64,000 nt of DNA from Bacteroidales bacterium (GCA_026931725.1 JAIXLE010000134.1:1-64000); one strand, 5' to 3'; numbered from the stretch's first letter, positions 42,182 to 60,345 are shown. Numbers and translations: made by a program. The notes: generated by a model from the letters alone, not told the origin.

Positions 42182-42523
42182 CTACTTCTTCTTACCCTTC
42201 TTGATCGGTTTTGCCGTAGGGGCAGGGTCAGGGGTTGGTGTGGGGTCGATCCGCACTTCGCCCAGGTCGGCAGCTTCCGCGCCCTTGGCTGTGATCTTGT
42301 AAGTGGGTTCATCGTCTTGCGTGCCGACGATCTCAATCAAACCCAGATCCACCAACCGAGCAATCATGGCGAGGTCTTTGTCGCGTCGCTGCCACGGACG
42401 CAGCGCGGCAAAGGTCATCGGCTGCGTTTCCGAGTTCAGCAGTCGCCGAAGCACCCGCCAGGGGTTCGCTTCCAGGTAGATCGTGCGACTGGTCCAGGAT
42501 GCGGGCGTGTTTGACGTTGTCAT
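42182..42523 (-). CDS. Small winged-helix-like protein with a basic tail
   Basis: A 113-residue cytoplasmic protein. The middle part, WRVLRRLLNSETQPMTFAALRPWQRRDKDLAMIARLVDLGLIEI followed by DDEPTYKITAKGAEAADLG, reads like a winged-helix domain (three helices and a hairpin; described in pieces). The tail is Pro-rich and ends KPIKKGKKK, which would favour nucleic acid binding. It is similar to small proteins I remember from Gemmataceae, with no known role. The ATG at 42523 is chosen over an in-frame earlier start because the protein then begins MTTSNTPASW, the form recalled for relatives. Confidence 0.6.
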   Translation of the reverse strand: MTTSNTPASWTSRTIYLEANPWRVLRRLLNSETQPMTFAALRPWQRRDKDLAMIARLVDLGLIEIVGTQDDEPTYKITAKGAEAADLGEVRIDPTPTPDPAPTAKPIKKGKKK

Positions 42524-42575
42524 GGCGGTACGACTGTTCAGGTGGATAAAGATTGACCAAAAAGAGCGACACGGC

Positions 42576-42628
42576 GAATAGTCTACTCTGCTGAACAAAA
42601 TAACACTCGGAGTACAACGAGACTATTC
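42576..42628. repeat. Spaced inverted repeat upstream of the small winged-helix gene
   Basis: GAATAGTCT (42576-42584) and AGACTATTC (42620-42628) form a perfect nine-base inverted repeat with a 35-base spacer that holds a smaller ACTC/GAGT pair. A second small palindrome, AGCTA-TCG-TAGCT, is at 42635-42647. The 215-base AT-richer gap between the dehydratase end and the small gene's start holds no gene. Confidence 0.5.
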
Positions 42629-42738
42629 ACTACAAGCTATCGTAGCTCTTGGAGAATCGTTGTCATCAACAGATTTGTTAATTTCTCGAAATTGTGCCCA
42701 TATCAAAACATGTTGAAATCAAGCCGTTGGGGTCCGAT

Positions 42739-44727
42739 TTACACGCGCTGGGCTGATGGTGTGGTGGGGATCAGACGCGGGATGATGGCCTCGGGGTCGT
42801 AGACACAGCCGCCCCAGACTCCGCCGCTGGCTTGTTGGAGGGCGGCCCAGAGCCGGGTATCAGCGGGTAAACCGGGGTCAGCGGCCAGGTCTGGGCGGGG
42901 TGATCGCTGGGCCAGTGTTGCCGTGCCCCATGCGGCAGTATATTCTCCGGTGGAGTCGCCAATCAAGTCGATCGAGCCATCGAGCCGGTTCCGGTCGATG
43001 GTGATGCGCACGATGTCGCCATCTCGCAGTTTGCCGATTGGCCCGCCCGCGAGTGCTTCGGGGGTGACGTGGCCAATGCACGCGCCGGTGCTGACTCCGC
43101 TGAACCGGGCATCCGTCAACACGGCGACCTGTTTGCCCCACGGGAGGAACTTGAGCGCACTGGTGAGTTGATACGTTTCTTCCATGCCCGAACCGAGCGG
43201 CCCTCGGCAGCACAGCACCAGAATATCGCCCGGTTCCACTTTGCGATCCCCTTCCCCTTTGATCGCGGCGATGGCGGCTTTTTCGGTCGTGAACACCTTA
43301 ACCGGGCCGGTCTTCCGATAGACACCATCCGCATCGACCACGGATGGATCAATCGCCGTGGATTTGATGACTGAGCCATCCGGGCAGATGTTGCCACGGG
43401 GGAAGGTGATGGTGCTGGTCAAACCACGGGCACGCGCCGCGGAAGGGGACAGGATCACGGTATCCGGGTCGATGCCGTCGCGGGTGCGGAGTTGTTCCCG
43501 GAGTCGGGCTCGCCGCGGGGAGTGCGTCCACCAGTCCAGCACAGCGCCGAGCGGTGCGCCGGTGGCGGTCAGGGCATCGAGTCGCAGCAGACCCAGTTCC
43601 CGCAGGTGCAGCATGACTTCGGGCACCCCGCCAGCCTGGAAGACGCGCACGGTGGGATGGCCGATTGGGCCGTTAGGCAAGGCATCGACCAGACGCGGTA
43701 CTTTCCGATTGATGGCGGCCCATTCATCCACAGTGGGTCGACGCAGACCCGCATGGAAGGCGATGGCCGGGGTGTGCAGGAGCAGGTTCGTGCTGCCGCC
43801 GAACGCGGCGAACACGGTCATCGCGTTATGAATGGCCGCATCGGTCAGAATGTCGCGGGTGGTCAGACCGATTTTTGACCGATGAACCAATGTTCGCGCG
43901 GAACGCCGGGCCATATCCAGCCAGATCGGTTGCCCGGAGGGGGCGAGAGCCGAGTGCGGCAGCGACAGCCCCAGAGCTTCTCCGACGACTTGCGAGGTCG
44001 CGGCGGTGCCGAGGAACTGACAACCGCCACCGGGGGAGGAACAGGCATGGCACCCGGCATCCGCGGCTTCTTCCAGTGTGATTTCCCCGTGGGCGTAGCG
44101 AGCGCCGATGGTCTGCACTTTGCCGGTATCTTCGTGTCCGGTTTCCCAGGCCAGCATCACGCCGCCCGGCACGAGGACCGTGGGGTAATCGTGCTGCGAA
44201 GCCAGCGCCATCATCATCGCGGGCAGTCCCTTGTCGCAGGTGGCCACGCCCAACACGCCGGAACGGGTCGGGAGTGACCGCATCAGTCGACGGAGCACCA
44301 TCGCGGAGTCATTGCGGAACGGAAGACTGTCGAACATGCCGGGTGTGCCTTGCGTTCGACCATCACACGGGTCGGTGACAGTACCCGCGAACGGAATCAC
44401 CTTCTGACGTTGCAGTTCCTCCGCAGCCGCTTTCACCAGGAGCCCGACTTCCCAGTGGCCGCTATGGTAGCCCAACGCAATCGGGGAACCGTCCTCAGCC
44501 CGCAACCCGCCGTGAGTGGACAGGATCAAAAATTCCTGACGTCCCAACAGTGTCGGGTTCAACCCCATGCCGACATTTTGGGACCAACCGAATAGGTCAC
44601 CGCTCGGCGCGTGCCGTAGCAGTTCCGGTGTCAACGGCAATGTCCCTGCGGGACCGGGGGCCGTGGTCACGAGGTCGGTGAGTGTCTCATCGGCTGTTTC
44701 CAGCAAAGCCGCTTCCGTCGTGTTCAC
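42739..44727 (-). CDS. YjhG/YagF-type D-xylonate (sugar-acid) dehydratase
   Basis: A 662-residue IlvD/Edd-family iron-sulfur dehydratase. The long N-terminus ([46 protein letters not shown]) is that of the YjhG/YagF D-xylonate dehydratases, not of branched-chain IlvD. Cluster and Mg2+ region motifs are [30 protein letters not shown], and [16 protein letters not shown] near the end. It would dehydrate D-xylonate or a similar aldonate to a 2-keto-3-deoxy acid. The GTG start overlaps the stop of the GH2-type gene (GTGA), so the two are translationally coupled and probably serve one sugar breakdown path. Confidence 0.88.
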   Translation of the reverse strand: MNTTEAALLETADETLTDLVTTAPGPAGTLPLTPELLRHAPSGDLFGWSQNVGMGLNPTLLGRQEFLILSTHGGLRAEDGSPIALGYHSGHWEVGLLVKAAAEELQRQKVIPFAGTVTDPCDGRTQGTPGMFDSLPFRNDSAMVLRRLMRSLPTRSGVLGVATCDKGLPAMMMALASQHDYPTVLVPGGVMLAWETGHEDTGKVQTIGARYAHGEITLEEAADAGCHACSSPGGGCQFLGTAATSQVVGEALGLSLPHSALAPSGQPIWLDMARRSARTLVHRSKIGLTTRDILTDAAIHNAMTVFAAFGGSTNLLLHTPAIAFHAGLRRPTVDEWAAINRKVPRLVDALPNGPIGHPTVRVFQAGGVPEVMLHLRELGLLRLDALTATGAPLGAVLDWWTHSPRRARLREQLRTRDGIDPDTVILSPSAARARGLTSTITFPRGNICPDGSVIKSTAIDPSVVDADGVYRKTGPVKVFTTEKAAIAAIKGEGDRKVEPGDILVLCCRGPLGSGMEETYQLTSALKFLPWGKQVAVLTDARFSGVSTGACIGHVTPEALAGGPIGKLRDGDIVRITIDRNRLDGSIDLIGDSTGEYTAAWGTATLAQRSPRPDLAADPGLPADTRLWAALQQASGGVWGGCVYDPEAIIPRLIPTTPSAQRV

Positions 44728-47700
44728 GGTTTCTCCTTCCCGGCAGTGATCCCGAGGATGACCGGGATACCATATCCTTTTTCTGCTACGATCTCGATAC
44801 TGGTCAAAAGTTCATGGGGTCGTGGGTTCGTCCACGGCATCTGATAGACGGCCAGATGCTGACCATCGTTTTCGGCCGTCCAGGCGAGCGATGCGGTCGG
44901 CAATCCCGTGGCGTGTGCGGTCGCATGTGCGGCCACCCCGTCGTTTAGCCGTACCGGCACCGTGACCGTTTCACCGTCCTTGTAGTGGATGCGATATTGG
45001 AAGACTGTCGGCGGGGCGGGTGGTTTCTGCTGGCCGCGTGGACGGGGGGCCTGCCACGGTCGCGTTTGGATGAACGTGTGCAGGAAGAATAACGCATCGG
45101 CACGAGTGTTGGCGGGAATTCCGCTGACCGTTTGTGTCGTGGTGTTCAGCACAATCGCGGCGGGCAGCGGAGAGGTGCGGAAGTCGCGGATCCTGTACCG
45201 GACACCCGCGAACTTCTGCTCGCCAACGGGGAAAGAACGCAAATCCGGCTTGCCGGGGAACCCGCGATCTTGCGTGAGGTAGCCGTTGCACTTCTCCCCC
45301 AGGGGCAGCGGTTCGTAGCGGAGGTTCGCACTCGGCATCAGCAGCCGTTCCGGGGTGAAGCCCGCTCCGAGGTTCCGCAACAGCGTGGCGACGAGTGCGC
45401 GTTTGCGGTCGGCATTCTCCGGGTTCGCCTCCGTTGGCAACACGTTCACCTGGTTCAACAGAATCCCACCGGAACCGATGGGGTACTTTACCAACGCTCC
45501 GATGTTCAACAACGGAACTACCTGTTTCTCGAAGTGGGCCGGGCGTTGCACGGTCAGCCAGAGGTTGTCGATGCCGATGACGGGCTTTTCGTGCGGGGTC
45601 CACGCCAGCGGTTCCAGGGCGATCGACTGACATTCTCGGGGCGGGAACGAGAAATCCTGTCGGCGTTCCGCTTCGGGTTTGAGGTTCAGTGTTATGGCTT
45701 GGTCCCGGTTGCCGTCGAAGACCACCCGCAATTGCGTGAGTTTGCGGTAGTGGCCGTTGATGATGAGGGACAACCCACGGATCTGCTCCCGCTTGGGGAG
45801 AGTGGCGGACCAACTCGGACGCTCTCCCGCCGTGGATTGATCGTGGTAGAAGATGAACTTCCAGGAATCGGCGGAGGTCAGGCCATTGGTCATCTGGGAC
45901 CAACCTTGCTGGAAACTGCTGGACCGCGCGAACGGGGCGATGTCCGTGAGATCGACCACATGGGAAAAGCTGTCGGATGCCGGGTAGCGGTCGCCCGCCC
46001 AGGGGTAGATTTTCTCCGCGGATTCCAGGGCGACATCCCGCAGGGCCAACCCGGCGGCGAGTGGATCGCGTACCGGCGCGAGCGTGACCCGTTCTCGCCG
46101 GAAGGGCCGCATCACATGATCGTAACCCACCAGTCGGTTGAAGTCCGCGAGTCCTGCCGGTGGGACATTCCAGGTGATGAGCCAGCCGCCGGACTCCGTG
46201 AATGTCCGCACCGCGTCCCGTTGGGTGGCGAGCGTGCGGAGTGTCTCCGGTGTGGCATCGACGATCACGATGCGCGCGTTCTTCATGGCGGAAATCGGAT
46301 CGGTGACGCGGGTAAACTGTACCCCGGCTGCCGTCAGCAACTGGGTGCGGGGGTCCGACTCCGCCAGCACCGCCGCGACGGGGCGAGATTCCCGGTGATA
46401 ATCCCGAGCGTAGCGAATCAGGTTCGCCAGGATACGGCGTGCGACCGGGTCCGTGGGTTTGTCGCGGATGTCCAACTGAGAGAGCAGCAATAACCCTTCC
46501 CCGATGGGACATTCGACCAGGGCCGAAAACGCCAACTCCTGATCGCACTGGACCAGTGACCGGGCCGCGCGGGTCGGTTTGCGATAGGCATTCCGGTAGA
46601 CAATCTGATCGCCGGACCAACAGAAGAAATCGGACGCGCCGAGCTGGAAAAATGCCGGGTGCGTCGGGTTCTCGGGGAAGGCGATACGGCCCGTGTGCGT
46701 CGTGGGTTCCAGGTGCGCGGGAGTGGCGAGGTACTGCAGGGGATGGGTTTGATCCAACACGAGTATCCGTTTGCCACTCACGGCGAGCGCGGACCAAATC
46801 GGGTCCGTGGCCAGTTGGGGTGTCACCGCGTCTGGGCCGACGATGAGGAGTGGACAGTCGGAGGGAATCGCATCCAGACTTTTGATCGAAACCGTGTCGA
46901 TGATACTGGGAATCCCGGTGGCCTTCCCGGCGGGATCCCAGAGTGCGACGCGGCCCGCCAGAGTGTCCAGTTTCCGTACTGGGCCGAGCAACCGTAACGG
47001 CTTCCGATCCCGGAAGACTTCTTTTCCTTGACGTACACAAGTCAGCACCAGCTCCGCCTCGACGTGGGTATCAGGCGGGACTGTTGGGACATCGAGTGCG
47101 AGGGAAAATTCCTCGTTTCCGCCGGGCGGTAGGACGAATTCTTTCTTCCCCCGGATTTGTGAGACATTCCCGACACCGCGGGTCTGGAACAGCCAGTGAA
47201 CCGTGATCGGGTCCGGGTGGCGGGTATCGTTGAAGACTTTGAGTGTCCGTGTCTGTTTCGTCCCAGCGTCCCAGGTACTGTCCCATTCGCGGACCAGCAC
47301 GCACACCGGCTGCCAGGCGCGGTAATGCTCCGCCTGTGGTCCCTCAGCGAACCAGAACTGAAACGCGGCGACACCGTGCCAGCGATACCCTTCGGAGAGC
47401 ATCCGCGCGAACCGGGTCACCCCAGTCGCGGCTTCCCGGCGACCGAGAAACGCCGATTCTCCGCTGATCTCCGCGAATGCCGCCGGGGGACTGCCGTTGG
47501 CAAAGTAACTTTCACCGAGAAATAACGGTTTATCTTTCCCGATCGGCCAAGGGCTTTGGCCGGGGCGTTGGTCGCGTGGGGCGTAGGCGTGCGTGAGGGT
47601 GTAGGCTTCGTCGGGGTAGTCGCGTTTGTCCTGTTCGAGGTAGTGGTTGCCGTACACGGGCAGGGTTTGCTTCATCAAGGCATCGCCGCCGTCGATCATC

Positions 47701-49775
47701 ACGGGCCGGGTCGGGTCCAGGGCCATCACGCTGTCGGCGGCTTTTTGAATCTCCGGTTCCACCTGTTTCAACCAGCCGAAGTTCCGAGCGTTGATGTAGG
47801 TGATTTCGTTCTCGATCGACCAGATGAACACGGAGGGGTGGTTTCGTTCCGCCTTCACCCAGGCCGCGAGCTGAGCCCGCCAGTTGTCAAACAGAGCCAA
47901 ATGCGGTTTGCCGTCGATGACCAGTTGATAGCTGGCGACTTCCCCATCAAAAATCCCGGATCGGCGCACGGGTACGCCAGCGGCATCGAAAAAGTCCAGT
48001 GTCTCCGCTTGGCTGGCTCCGGTCCAGGGGATGTCACCCCAGAATCGCATCATGTTCTGACCGTTCTTCCGCCATTCGGCCACGGCGGCGGCGGGATCGG
48101 TGCCCGGTGCCAGCGTGTGATGGCGTAGGTCCGCGCGAAACTGCCAGGGGATACCGTTGAGCGTGAACTTTGTCCCGGCGATGCCCCATTCCCGGAAGCC
48201 GAACTTCGTCTCCAGTCGGTCGACAGGTTTTCCCGCGATGTTCAAGGTCGTTTCCACGATGTACTGTTGTGGGTCATCGGGCCACCACAGTTTCGCATCC
48301 GTCCACGGTTCCTCCAACGCGACCGTCAGCGGTTCATCCGGCATCACGATGGCCTTCACCGGGTCAAACCGCTTGGCAATCGTGGATTCCGTGAGTGGGC
48401 GTACCGTGTTGATGATTTCGACTTCGAGTGGTAAATCGGTCGGGTTCTGGATCGTGAGATCAAGTCCGAGTCGGCGTTTGGCGACAGACGGCTTGCAGAA
48501 CAGATCCGCCGTGTAGGCGGCTCCACCTGCCACCAGTATCGGCGTTTCGAGAATGCCACTACGGCGAACTTTGAACATCACCGGGAAATCCGCAAAACGT
48601 GTCGGCGGCAGTCCGCTACCGTGGAACCGTGACAGCGGAAGATGGAACAATCGCCGGGCGGACTGCCCTTCCGCGGTACGGCTCATGGCATAGTACAGGT
48701 CTTTGATTCCGACGATGATTTCGTTGGTTTCCCCCGGTTTGATGGCATCGGTGACATCACATTCCCAGAGCGTGCTGGGCGTGCGACTGTGACCGCACCG
48801 GGTGCCGTTGACGAACACCGTGGTCAGCAGGGCATTATTCGGGAACCGTAGCACGAACGATTTCCCCCGCAGCTCCGCGGGCACCTGGACCCGACAGCGG
48901 TAGAGGTAACGGTGGCAATACTCCCATTCCGGCCGTTCCCGGGCCATGTTCGCGGGAACGTGGATCGCCTTCCAGTGCAGGGTGTCGAGGTCCGTAGGAA
49001 GTGCCGCGATGGGGCCGGTGCGGTCGTCGATCTCGCCAGGCTCATCGTAGCGGGCGATTTGCCAGGTGCCGCCGAGCCGGAGGGTCCGGCGCTTGGCTTC
49101 ATCCTTGGCTTGGGCTGCGGTGCCGGTGTCTGGGGGAGGAAATTCAAACCGAACATCCGCTGCGTCGCGGTCTTGGGCCGTGCGCCACGACGATCCCGGC
49201 CGATGCGGACCATTGGGAAGGAACGGTTTTTGACTCAAGCAAATCGCGTCGAGTCCGAACAGGAGCCGAGTGGGTTGCGGCTGACCGTCGACGAGGCGGG
49301 TTGGCCGGAGAATCCGCAGTTCCAGCGTCTGTTTACCGGGTTTCAGCGGCACGGTGCCGAGCGATTTCCAAGCCACTTCGGCGAAGTCCGCCAAGGTCAT
49401 GAGGTCCGTTGTATAATCCTCCGGCTGCACGTCGGACCAGGGGCGATCCCCGAGCCGCCAGCGGAACGGGGCACGGGCGAACTCGTAACCGATGCGAACC
49501 CAGAGCGTGTATTCCCCGGCTTGTGGGATGTCACAGGTGTAACTGATGCCGATTCCGTCCGTGGGGATTTTGGCTTCCACCTGATTCGGTTCGACCACGG
49601 CGAACAGCCATTTCCCTTCGGAGAGATGTTCCGCGTGCCCCCAACCGCCGGTCGAGAAGGGAAACGTCGTGCTGGCGGGTGCCTCGCCTTCGAGCCAAAT
49701 CGGTTCCTGAGCCAACGCGGGAACGGTGCCGAGCCACAGACTCACTAGGGCGAACAAACCCAGAAAACGCGGCAT
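44724..49775 (-). CDS. Large secreted GH2-type glycoside hydrolase
   Basis: A 1683-residue exported enzyme (signal [23 protein letters not shown]). Domains in rough order: an N-terminal carbohydrate-binding-like beta domain (25-200), GH2 sugar-binding domain (about 240-400, [20 protein letters not shown]), immunoglobulin-like domain, and a GH2 TIM barrel (about 525-790) with acid/base Glu657 in WSIENEI and nucleophile Glu755 in FLGESYF. A long C-terminal half (about 880-1683) has Rossmann-like glutamine-amidotransferase-fold stretches ([22 protein letters not shown]-like [11 protein letters not shown]) and beta-sandwich parts. It likely cuts a beta-linked plant or algal polysaccharide; the exact sugar is unknown. 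It is coupled to the sugar-acid dehydratase gene downstream. The ATG at 49775 gives the signal peptide. Confidence 0.85.
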   Translation of the reverse strand: MPRFLGLFALVSLWLGTVPALAQEPIWLEGEAPASTTFPFSTGGWGHAEHLSEGKWLFAVVEPNQVEAKIPTDGIGISYTCDIPQAGEYTLWVRIGYEFARAPFRWRLGDRPWSDVQPEDYTTDLMTLADFAEVAWKSLGTVPLKPGKQTLELRILRPTRLVDGQPQPTRLLFGLDAICLSQKPFLPNGPHRPGSSWRTAQDRDAADVRFEFPPPDTGTAAQAKDEAKRRTLRLGGTWQIARYDEPGEIDDRTGPIAALPTDLDTLHWKAIHVPANMARERPEWEYCHRYLYRCRVQVPAELRGKSFVLRFPNNALLTTVFVNGTRCGHSRTPSTLWECDVTDAIKPGETNEIIVGIKDLYYAMSRTAEGQSARRLFHLPLSRFHGSGLPPTRFADFPVMFKVRRSGILETPILVAGGAAYTADLFCKPSVAKRRLGLDLTIQNPTDLPLEVEIINTVRPLTESTIAKRFDPVKAIVMPDEPLTVALEEPWTDAKLWWPDDPQQYIVETTLNIAGKPVDRLETKFGFREWGIAGTKFTLNGIPWQFRADLRHHTLAPGTDPAAAVAEWRKNGQNMMRFWGDIPWTGASQAETLDFFDAAGVPVRRSGIFDGEVASYQLVIDGKPHLALFDNWRAQLAAWVKAERNHPSVFIWSIENEITYINARNFGWLKQVEPEIQKAADSVMALDPTRPVMIDGGDALMKQTLPVYGNHYLEQDKRDYPDEAYTLTHAYAPRDQRPGQSPWPIGKDKPLFLGESYFANGSPPAAFAEISGESAFLGRREAATGVTRFARMLSEGYRWHGVAAFQFWFAEGPQAEHYRAWQPVCVLVREWDSTWDAGTKQTRTLKVFNDTRHPDPITVHWLFQTRGVGNVSQIRGKKEFVLPPGGNEEFSLALDVPTVPPDTHVEAELVLTCVRQGKEVFRDRKPLRLLGPVRKLDTLAGRVALWDPAGKATGIPSIIDTVSIKSLDAIPSDCPLLIVGPDAVTPQLATDPIWSALAVSGKRILVLDQTHPLQYLATPAHLEPTTHTGRIAFPENPTHPAFFQLGASDFFCWSGDQIVYRNAYRKPTRAARSLVQCDQELAFSALVECPIGEGLLLLSQLDIRDKPTDPVARRILANLIRYARDYHRESRPVAAVLAESDPRTQLLTAAGVQFTRVTDPISAMKNARIVIVDATPETLRTLATQRDAVRTFTESGGWLITWNVPPAGLADFNRLVGYDHVMRPFRRERVTLAPVRDPLAAGLALRDVALESAEKIYPWAGDRYPASDSFSHVVDLTDIAPFARSSSFQQGWSQMTNGLTSADSWKFIFYHDQSTAGERPSWSATLPKREQIRGLSLIINGHYRKLTQLRVVFDGNRDQAITLNLKPEAERRQDFSFPPRECQSIALEPLAWTPHEKPVIGIDNLWLTVQRPAHFEKQVVPLLNIGALVKYPIGSGGILLNQVNVLPTEANPENADRKRALVATLLRNLGAGFTPERLLMPSANLRYEPLPLGEKCNGYLTQDRGFPGKPDLRSFPVGEQKFAGVRYRIRDFRTSPLPAAIVLNTTTQTVSGIPANTRADALFFLHTFIQTRPWQAPRPRGQQKPPAPPTVFQYRIHYKDGETVTVPVRLNDGVAAHATAHATGLPTASLAWTAENDGQHLAVYQMPWTNPRPHELLTSIEIVAEKGYGIPVILGITAGKEKP

Positions 49776-49889
49776 GATGAAGCACCATCCAGAGAGGAAA
49801 TGGAATTGTGCGCTGGGCGTTCGGGACAATAATGACCCGACTGACCCCAGGGGGGAACTGGGGTGCGGCTGTAGGAGATTTTCGGGGAA

Positions 49890-50534
49890 TCAACTACCAA
49901 CGAGGAAACCGGCGGCGAACGCCAGCCCGATGAGGACGAACCCCATAATCGCCAGCATGAGGGCGGAAGCCTGGCTAATGAAGATGCCCTTCTCACCCGT
50001 GGCCAGTTCGGCCTCGCTGGGGGCGAGTGGAGCAGCGGGGGTGGAGCGGGTCAACCCCTTGGCACCCTGGCTGCCGGATGGTCCGCCGGAAGGTGTGGCC
50101 GCCTTCTGAGCGGCGGGGGTCAGCAACCGCTCGAAGTCATCGCGCTCGAACAGGGGCGTTTCGTCCTTCCCGGCTTTTCCCGGTGCGGGTTTCGGCTTCC
50201 GTTCGAGCGGTGGGGATGGCGGGGCGGAGCGGGATTCCGTCGATACGCCAACGGCTTCTCGTTTTCGGGCCGCGGGTTGTTCCCGTGGTGGGAGCGGCGG
50301 AAGTTTCTGGGACGGCTCCCGTGGCGGGGGCGGCGGGGGCAATTCGGCGGCGCGGATGCTCTCCGCTTCGGCCTCGAACTCCGCGTTTTGTGGATCCTCC
50401 TCATCGGGTGAGCCATCGTCAGCCGGTACAATCACGGCATCGCCACATTTCGGGCAAGCAACTTCTGTTCCCGCTTTCCGTCGGGCGATGCTCAGTAACC
50501 CAAAGCAAGACGGGCAGCGAAAATGAATCGGCAT
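49890..50534 (-). CDS. Zinc-ribbon protein with C-terminal membrane anchor
   Basis: A 214-residue protein. A zinc ribbon at the start has Cys7-x2-Cys10 and Cys27-x2-Cys30 (RCPSCFG, CPKCGDA), followed by a long Pro/Ser/Glu-rich disordered region (about 40-170, with PPPPPPREP), and one C-terminal membrane segment (SALMLAIMGFVLIGLAFAAGFLVG). The ribbon should face the cytoplasm. Proteins of this build are common in planctomycetes and their role is unknown. The start at 50534 puts the ribbon at the N-terminus. It is divergent from the next gene. Confidence 0.75.
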   Translation of the reverse strand: MPIHFRCPSCFGLLSIARRKAGTEVACPKCGDAVIVPADDGSPDEEDPQNAEFEAEAESIRAAELPPPPPPREPSQKLPPLPPREQPAARKREAVGVSTESRSAPPSPPLERKPKPAPGKAGKDETPLFERDDFERLLTPAAQKAATPSGGPSGSQGAKGLTRSTPAAPLAPSEAELATGEKGIFISQASALMLAIMGFVLIGLAFAAGFLVGS

Positions 50535-50746
50535 ACGAATCTCCAACGGCCGAGCTTGCGGAACCGTTCTTTCCCTGGCAGACCTCGGCACCGGGTATTC
50601 TCAAATTGTCGCCGGTTCGGGTTCTCACTGCAATGGGTTCCTTCCGCCTCCGTGGCCGGGTACAACTAATTTATGGCAAATTGTGCTCCCCGGGGCGGCA
50701 TCCACGCTGTTCGACCGTCAAATTCTCTCTCGGCGAGGAGGGTATC

Positions 50747-53236
50747 GTGATCTCCGTGTCCGCCCGTGCATTCCTACGCATCAGTTGTCTGGGTATCCTT
50801 GGTGGCATGATGCTCGGTGTTGCTGTGGCCGCCGATGCCGTCATCATGCGGGATGGCTTCGTCATCACGGGCCGCGTGACCAAGGAACGCAATCTCCGCG
50901 GTTATTCGTTCGACGTGGTGGATGATGGCCCCAAGGTCATCATTTACAGTGCCCATTCCCGCAAGGGGGGCAAGGTCGAGAAGAACGTCCCCCGTCCAGA
51001 GTACACCGCCTACAAGCGGGCGGGCCGGGTCGGGAACTCGCCACCCCCGGCTGCTGGTGAATTCCACGCGGGGGATTTTGATGAACACTGGCGGCGTACC
51101 CTCGAAGTGCGTCGACCGGACGGCAACTATCACGAAGTCAAGCAGCTCATCACCTACCTGGACCCGTATGCCTGTCAGGTGGATGCCACGAGCCATCGCT
51201 GGCGTCTGGCATACCACACTTCCGAAATGGACCCGGACCAGATTTTACGCCTGCTCCGCAATCACCCGGACCTAAAGGAAGAAGAAGGCAAGCCCGATCT
51301 GGCGAAACGGTTGGCCATCGTGCAGTTCCTGAAGGATACCGGCTGGCTCACCGCCGCGCGACGAGAAATGAATAGCCTGCCCAAGCTGATTCCGGGAAAC
51401 TGGCCAGCCGATCAGATCGAACGATCCGACAAACTCCGCGAGGAACTCGACACCGCGGAAACCAAATACATCATCGACGAACTGGAAGCCGCGCTGAAGT
51501 CCGGCCGCTACGAAACCGCCACCCGCTATCTGGCCGGGTATTCCCCGAAATCCAAAGACCCGGCCGAGATTACCCGACTTTCCGTGGTCAAGGCTCAGAT
51601 CGAGACGATCCGCCCAAAGTTTGAACAGACAGCCCACCTGCTCGACGATCTGCTGGACCGCGTGGAAGGGGGCCGGGCGATCCATGCAACCGTGGGCGGC
51701 GGGCTGGCTCTCCTGGCGGTGCCGCGGCGAAAACTGGCGGAACCGTTGGCCACTCTGGTCGAAGCCGGGCACGCGGTGCTTCAGGATTTGCACCCGGATA
51801 GCGCTTCTCGGATCGAACTGTTCCGCGCCTCCGCTCAGCAGGAAATGCGACGGCTCAACGAAGGCAAAAAGCCGATCAACACGCCGGAACAGTTACTCGC
51901 ACTGGCCGTCACCGGCTGGCTGAAAGGGTCATTCGGCGCGGAGACGAAACCCGATGCCGCTGTGAAATGCTGGAAGACCCGCGAATTGGCCATCGCCTAC
52001 TTCCGCGAAGACATCGGCAACCAACGCCAGCAGATGCTCGATGCGTACCTCACTTCGGGAAACCCCTTGCCGCCGAGTGAACTGGCCCAGGTGATCTCTC
52101 TGCTGCCGCCGCCGTTCCCGGAAGACTTGTCGCAACCGCTCGGCGTGGAAGTCAAAGTGGCAGACAGTGATGTCAAAGGAATCTACAAACGGGAAACCGG
52201 CACCACGATCGACGCGGCCAACGCCGGGGTGCCGTTCTTCCTGCATTTGCCGCCAGAGTACCATCATGGTCGTTCGTACCCACTGCTGATCGGTCTGACG
52301 CACACCACCGTTCCTGCTGAGAAGTTCGCGGCCCTGCTCGCTCCGTACTGCGACCGCAACGGCTACATCCTCGCCACGATCGACTGGACGAACCAATTCG
52401 ATACCGATGGCTACGATATATCCGGGTCCAAGCATCCGCTGGTCACCTCGGTTCTGCGTGACCTCTTGCGACGCTTCCAGATTGACCCGGATAAAGTGTT
52501 CCTGTTCGGCCTGGGGGAAGGGGCGACTTTTGCTTTCGACATGGGGGCGAGCCACCCGGACCTATTCGCGGGGGTGGCCACGTTCGGCGGGATGCCGAAA
52601 GCGGAGCAGTTCATGCACTACTGGCGGAACACGCAAAAACTCCCGTACTTCGTCGTCACCGGCGAGCATGGCGGCGGTTCCGTGGAGCAGCTACGCAAAG
52701 TGTTTGAATACTGGATGCCACGCGGTTTCCCGGCCCTCATGACGATGTACAAAGGACGTGGGGTCGAATGGTACACGGTCGAAGTGGGCCGAATGTTCGA
52801 CTGGATGGGTCGGCAGACCCGCGCCCGCGGCACCGCCAGCTTACGATTAAATGAACCGATCTTCGAGCCCTGGCAGATTCTGCGTCCCACCGACAATCGG
52901 TTCTACTGGGTCGGCACCACGGAGGTGAAACCCGCGCACCTCATGAGCGGTCGGACGATCCGTAACGGCTTGTCACCCGCTCACATTGCCGCGGACATCC
53001 AGCAGGGGAACAAGATCGTCGTCAAGGCGTTCGGCGTGCGGAACGTGGTGATCTGGCTGGAACGGAACATGATCGACTGGACCCGTCCCGTGGGCGTGAT
53101 CCTCAACGGCCAGGTGCCTTATGGTTTCCGTCCGCACGTCATGGAGCCGGACCTGCATTTGATGTTCGAGACACTCTACCGCAACCAGGACCGCAAGATG
53201 CTGTTCATGGGCAAGTTCGAGTTCCCCGTACCCTAG
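50747..53236 (+). CDS. Large secreted protein with alpha/beta-hydrolase-like domain
   Basis: An 829-residue exported protein. The GTG at 50747 has a strong ribosome-binding site (GAGGAGGG, 50735-50742) and gives a signal peptide (SARAFLRISCLGILGGMMLG, ending AVAADA). An in-frame open extension upstream to 50027 runs antisense to the zinc-ribbon gene and is rejected. Residues 30-90 look like a small beta domain (MRDGFVITGRVTKERNLRGY), 100-480 are helical, and 490-720 resemble an esterase-type alpha/beta hydrolase (FFLHLPPEYHHGRSYPLLIG, FLFGLGEGATFAFDMG). The nucleophile elbow reads G-L-G-E-G with Glu591 where Ser is expected, so it may be non-catalytic. Confidence 0.72.
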   Translation: MISVSARAFLRISCLGILGGMMLGVAVAADAVIMRDGFVITGRVTKERNLRGYSFDVVDDGPKVIIYSAHSRKGGKVEKNVPRPEYTAYKRAGRVGNSPPPAAGEFHAGDFDEHWRRTLEVRRPDGNYHEVKQLITYLDPYACQVDATSHRWRLAYHTSEMDPDQILRLLRNHPDLKEEEGKPDLAKRLAIVQFLKDTGWLTAARREMNSLPKLIPGNWPADQIERSDKLREELDTAETKYIIDELEAALKSGRYETATRYLAGYSPKSKDPAEITRLSVVKAQIETIRPKFEQTAHLLDDLLDRVEGGRAIHATVGGGLALLAVPRRKLAEPLATLVEAGHAVLQDLHPDSASRIELFRASAQQEMRRLNEGKKPINTPEQLLALAVTGWLKGSFGAETKPDAAVKCWKTRELAIAYFREDIGNQRQQMLDAYLTSGNPLPPSELAQVISLLPPPFPEDLSQPLGVEVKVADSDVKGIYKRETGTTIDAANAGVPFFLHLPPEYHHGRSYPLLIGLTHTTVPAEKFAALLAPYCDRNGYILATIDWTNQFDTDGYDISGSKHPLVTSVLRDLLRRFQIDPDKVFLFGLGEGATFAFDMGASHPDLFAGVATFGGMPKAEQFMHYWRNTQKLPYFVVTGEHGGGSVEQLRKVFEYWMPRGFPALMTMYKGRGVEWYTVEVGRMFDWMGRQTRARGTASLRLNEPIFEPWQILRPTDNRFYWVGTTEVKPAHLMSGRTIRNGLSPAHIAADIQQGNKIVVKAFGVRNVVIWLERNMIDWTRPVGVILNGQVPYGFRPHVMEPDLHLMFETLYRNQDRKMLFMGKFEFPVP

Positions 53237-53237
53237 T

Positions 53238-53287
53238 AGTGGACAGTGGACAGTCAGCAGTGGACAGTGGACAGTCAGCAGTGGACC
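53238..53287. repeat. Short 21-base tandem repeat after the stop
   Basis: AGTGGACAGTGGACAGTCAGC occurs twice exactly (53238-53258, 53259-53279), with a third partial copy to 53287, in the 77-base gap between convergent genes. Each unit also repeats GTGGACA internally. Confidence 0.8.
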
Positions 53288-53313
53288 ATGAACAATGGAC
53301 CATTGACCATGAG

Positions 53314-60288
<6,975 letters not shown>

Positions 60289-60319
60289 GGCTCCGGGTCA
60301 CTCCGCGACACACAGATCA

Positions 60320-60331
60320 GAACAGAGGTAC
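60320..60331. promoter_or_regulatory. Weak LexA-like site before uvrA
   Basis: GAAC-AGAG-GTAC matches seven of the eight conserved bases of the Gram-positive-type SOS box GAACN4GTTC and lies between the candidate -10 box and the uvrA start. A single imperfect match; low certainty. Confidence 0.2.
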
Positions 60332-60339
60332 AGGCTATC

Positions 60340-60345
60340 AGTATA
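60340..60345 (-). promoter_or_regulatory. Candidate -10 box TATACT of uvrA
   Basis: The minus strand reads TTAGTATACTGATAG, with TATACT 52-57 bases before the uvrA ATG. No clear -35 is seen. Confidence 0.35.

Noticed and set aside
42739-44727. Branched-chain amino acid dehydratase IlvD
   Set aside because: The 662-residue length and the N-terminal motifs fit the YjhG/YagF sugar-acid branch, and no other ilv gene is near.
44971-47040. A 689-codon open frame on the minus strand inside the GH2-type gene
   Set aside because: It is an alternative frame of a gene with intact catalytic motifs and reads as low-complexity Arg/Pro/Gly-rich sequence, as expected for GC-rich shadow frames.
50027-50746. 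N-terminal extension of the 829-residue secreted protein
   Set aside because: The frame is open but antisense to the zinc-ribbon gene, lacks motifs and would bury the signal peptide. GTG 50747 has a strong ribosome-binding site.
53238-53287. Possible CRISPR-like repeat
   Set aside because: The 21-base units are directly adjacent with no spacers and only two full copies, and no cas gene is present.
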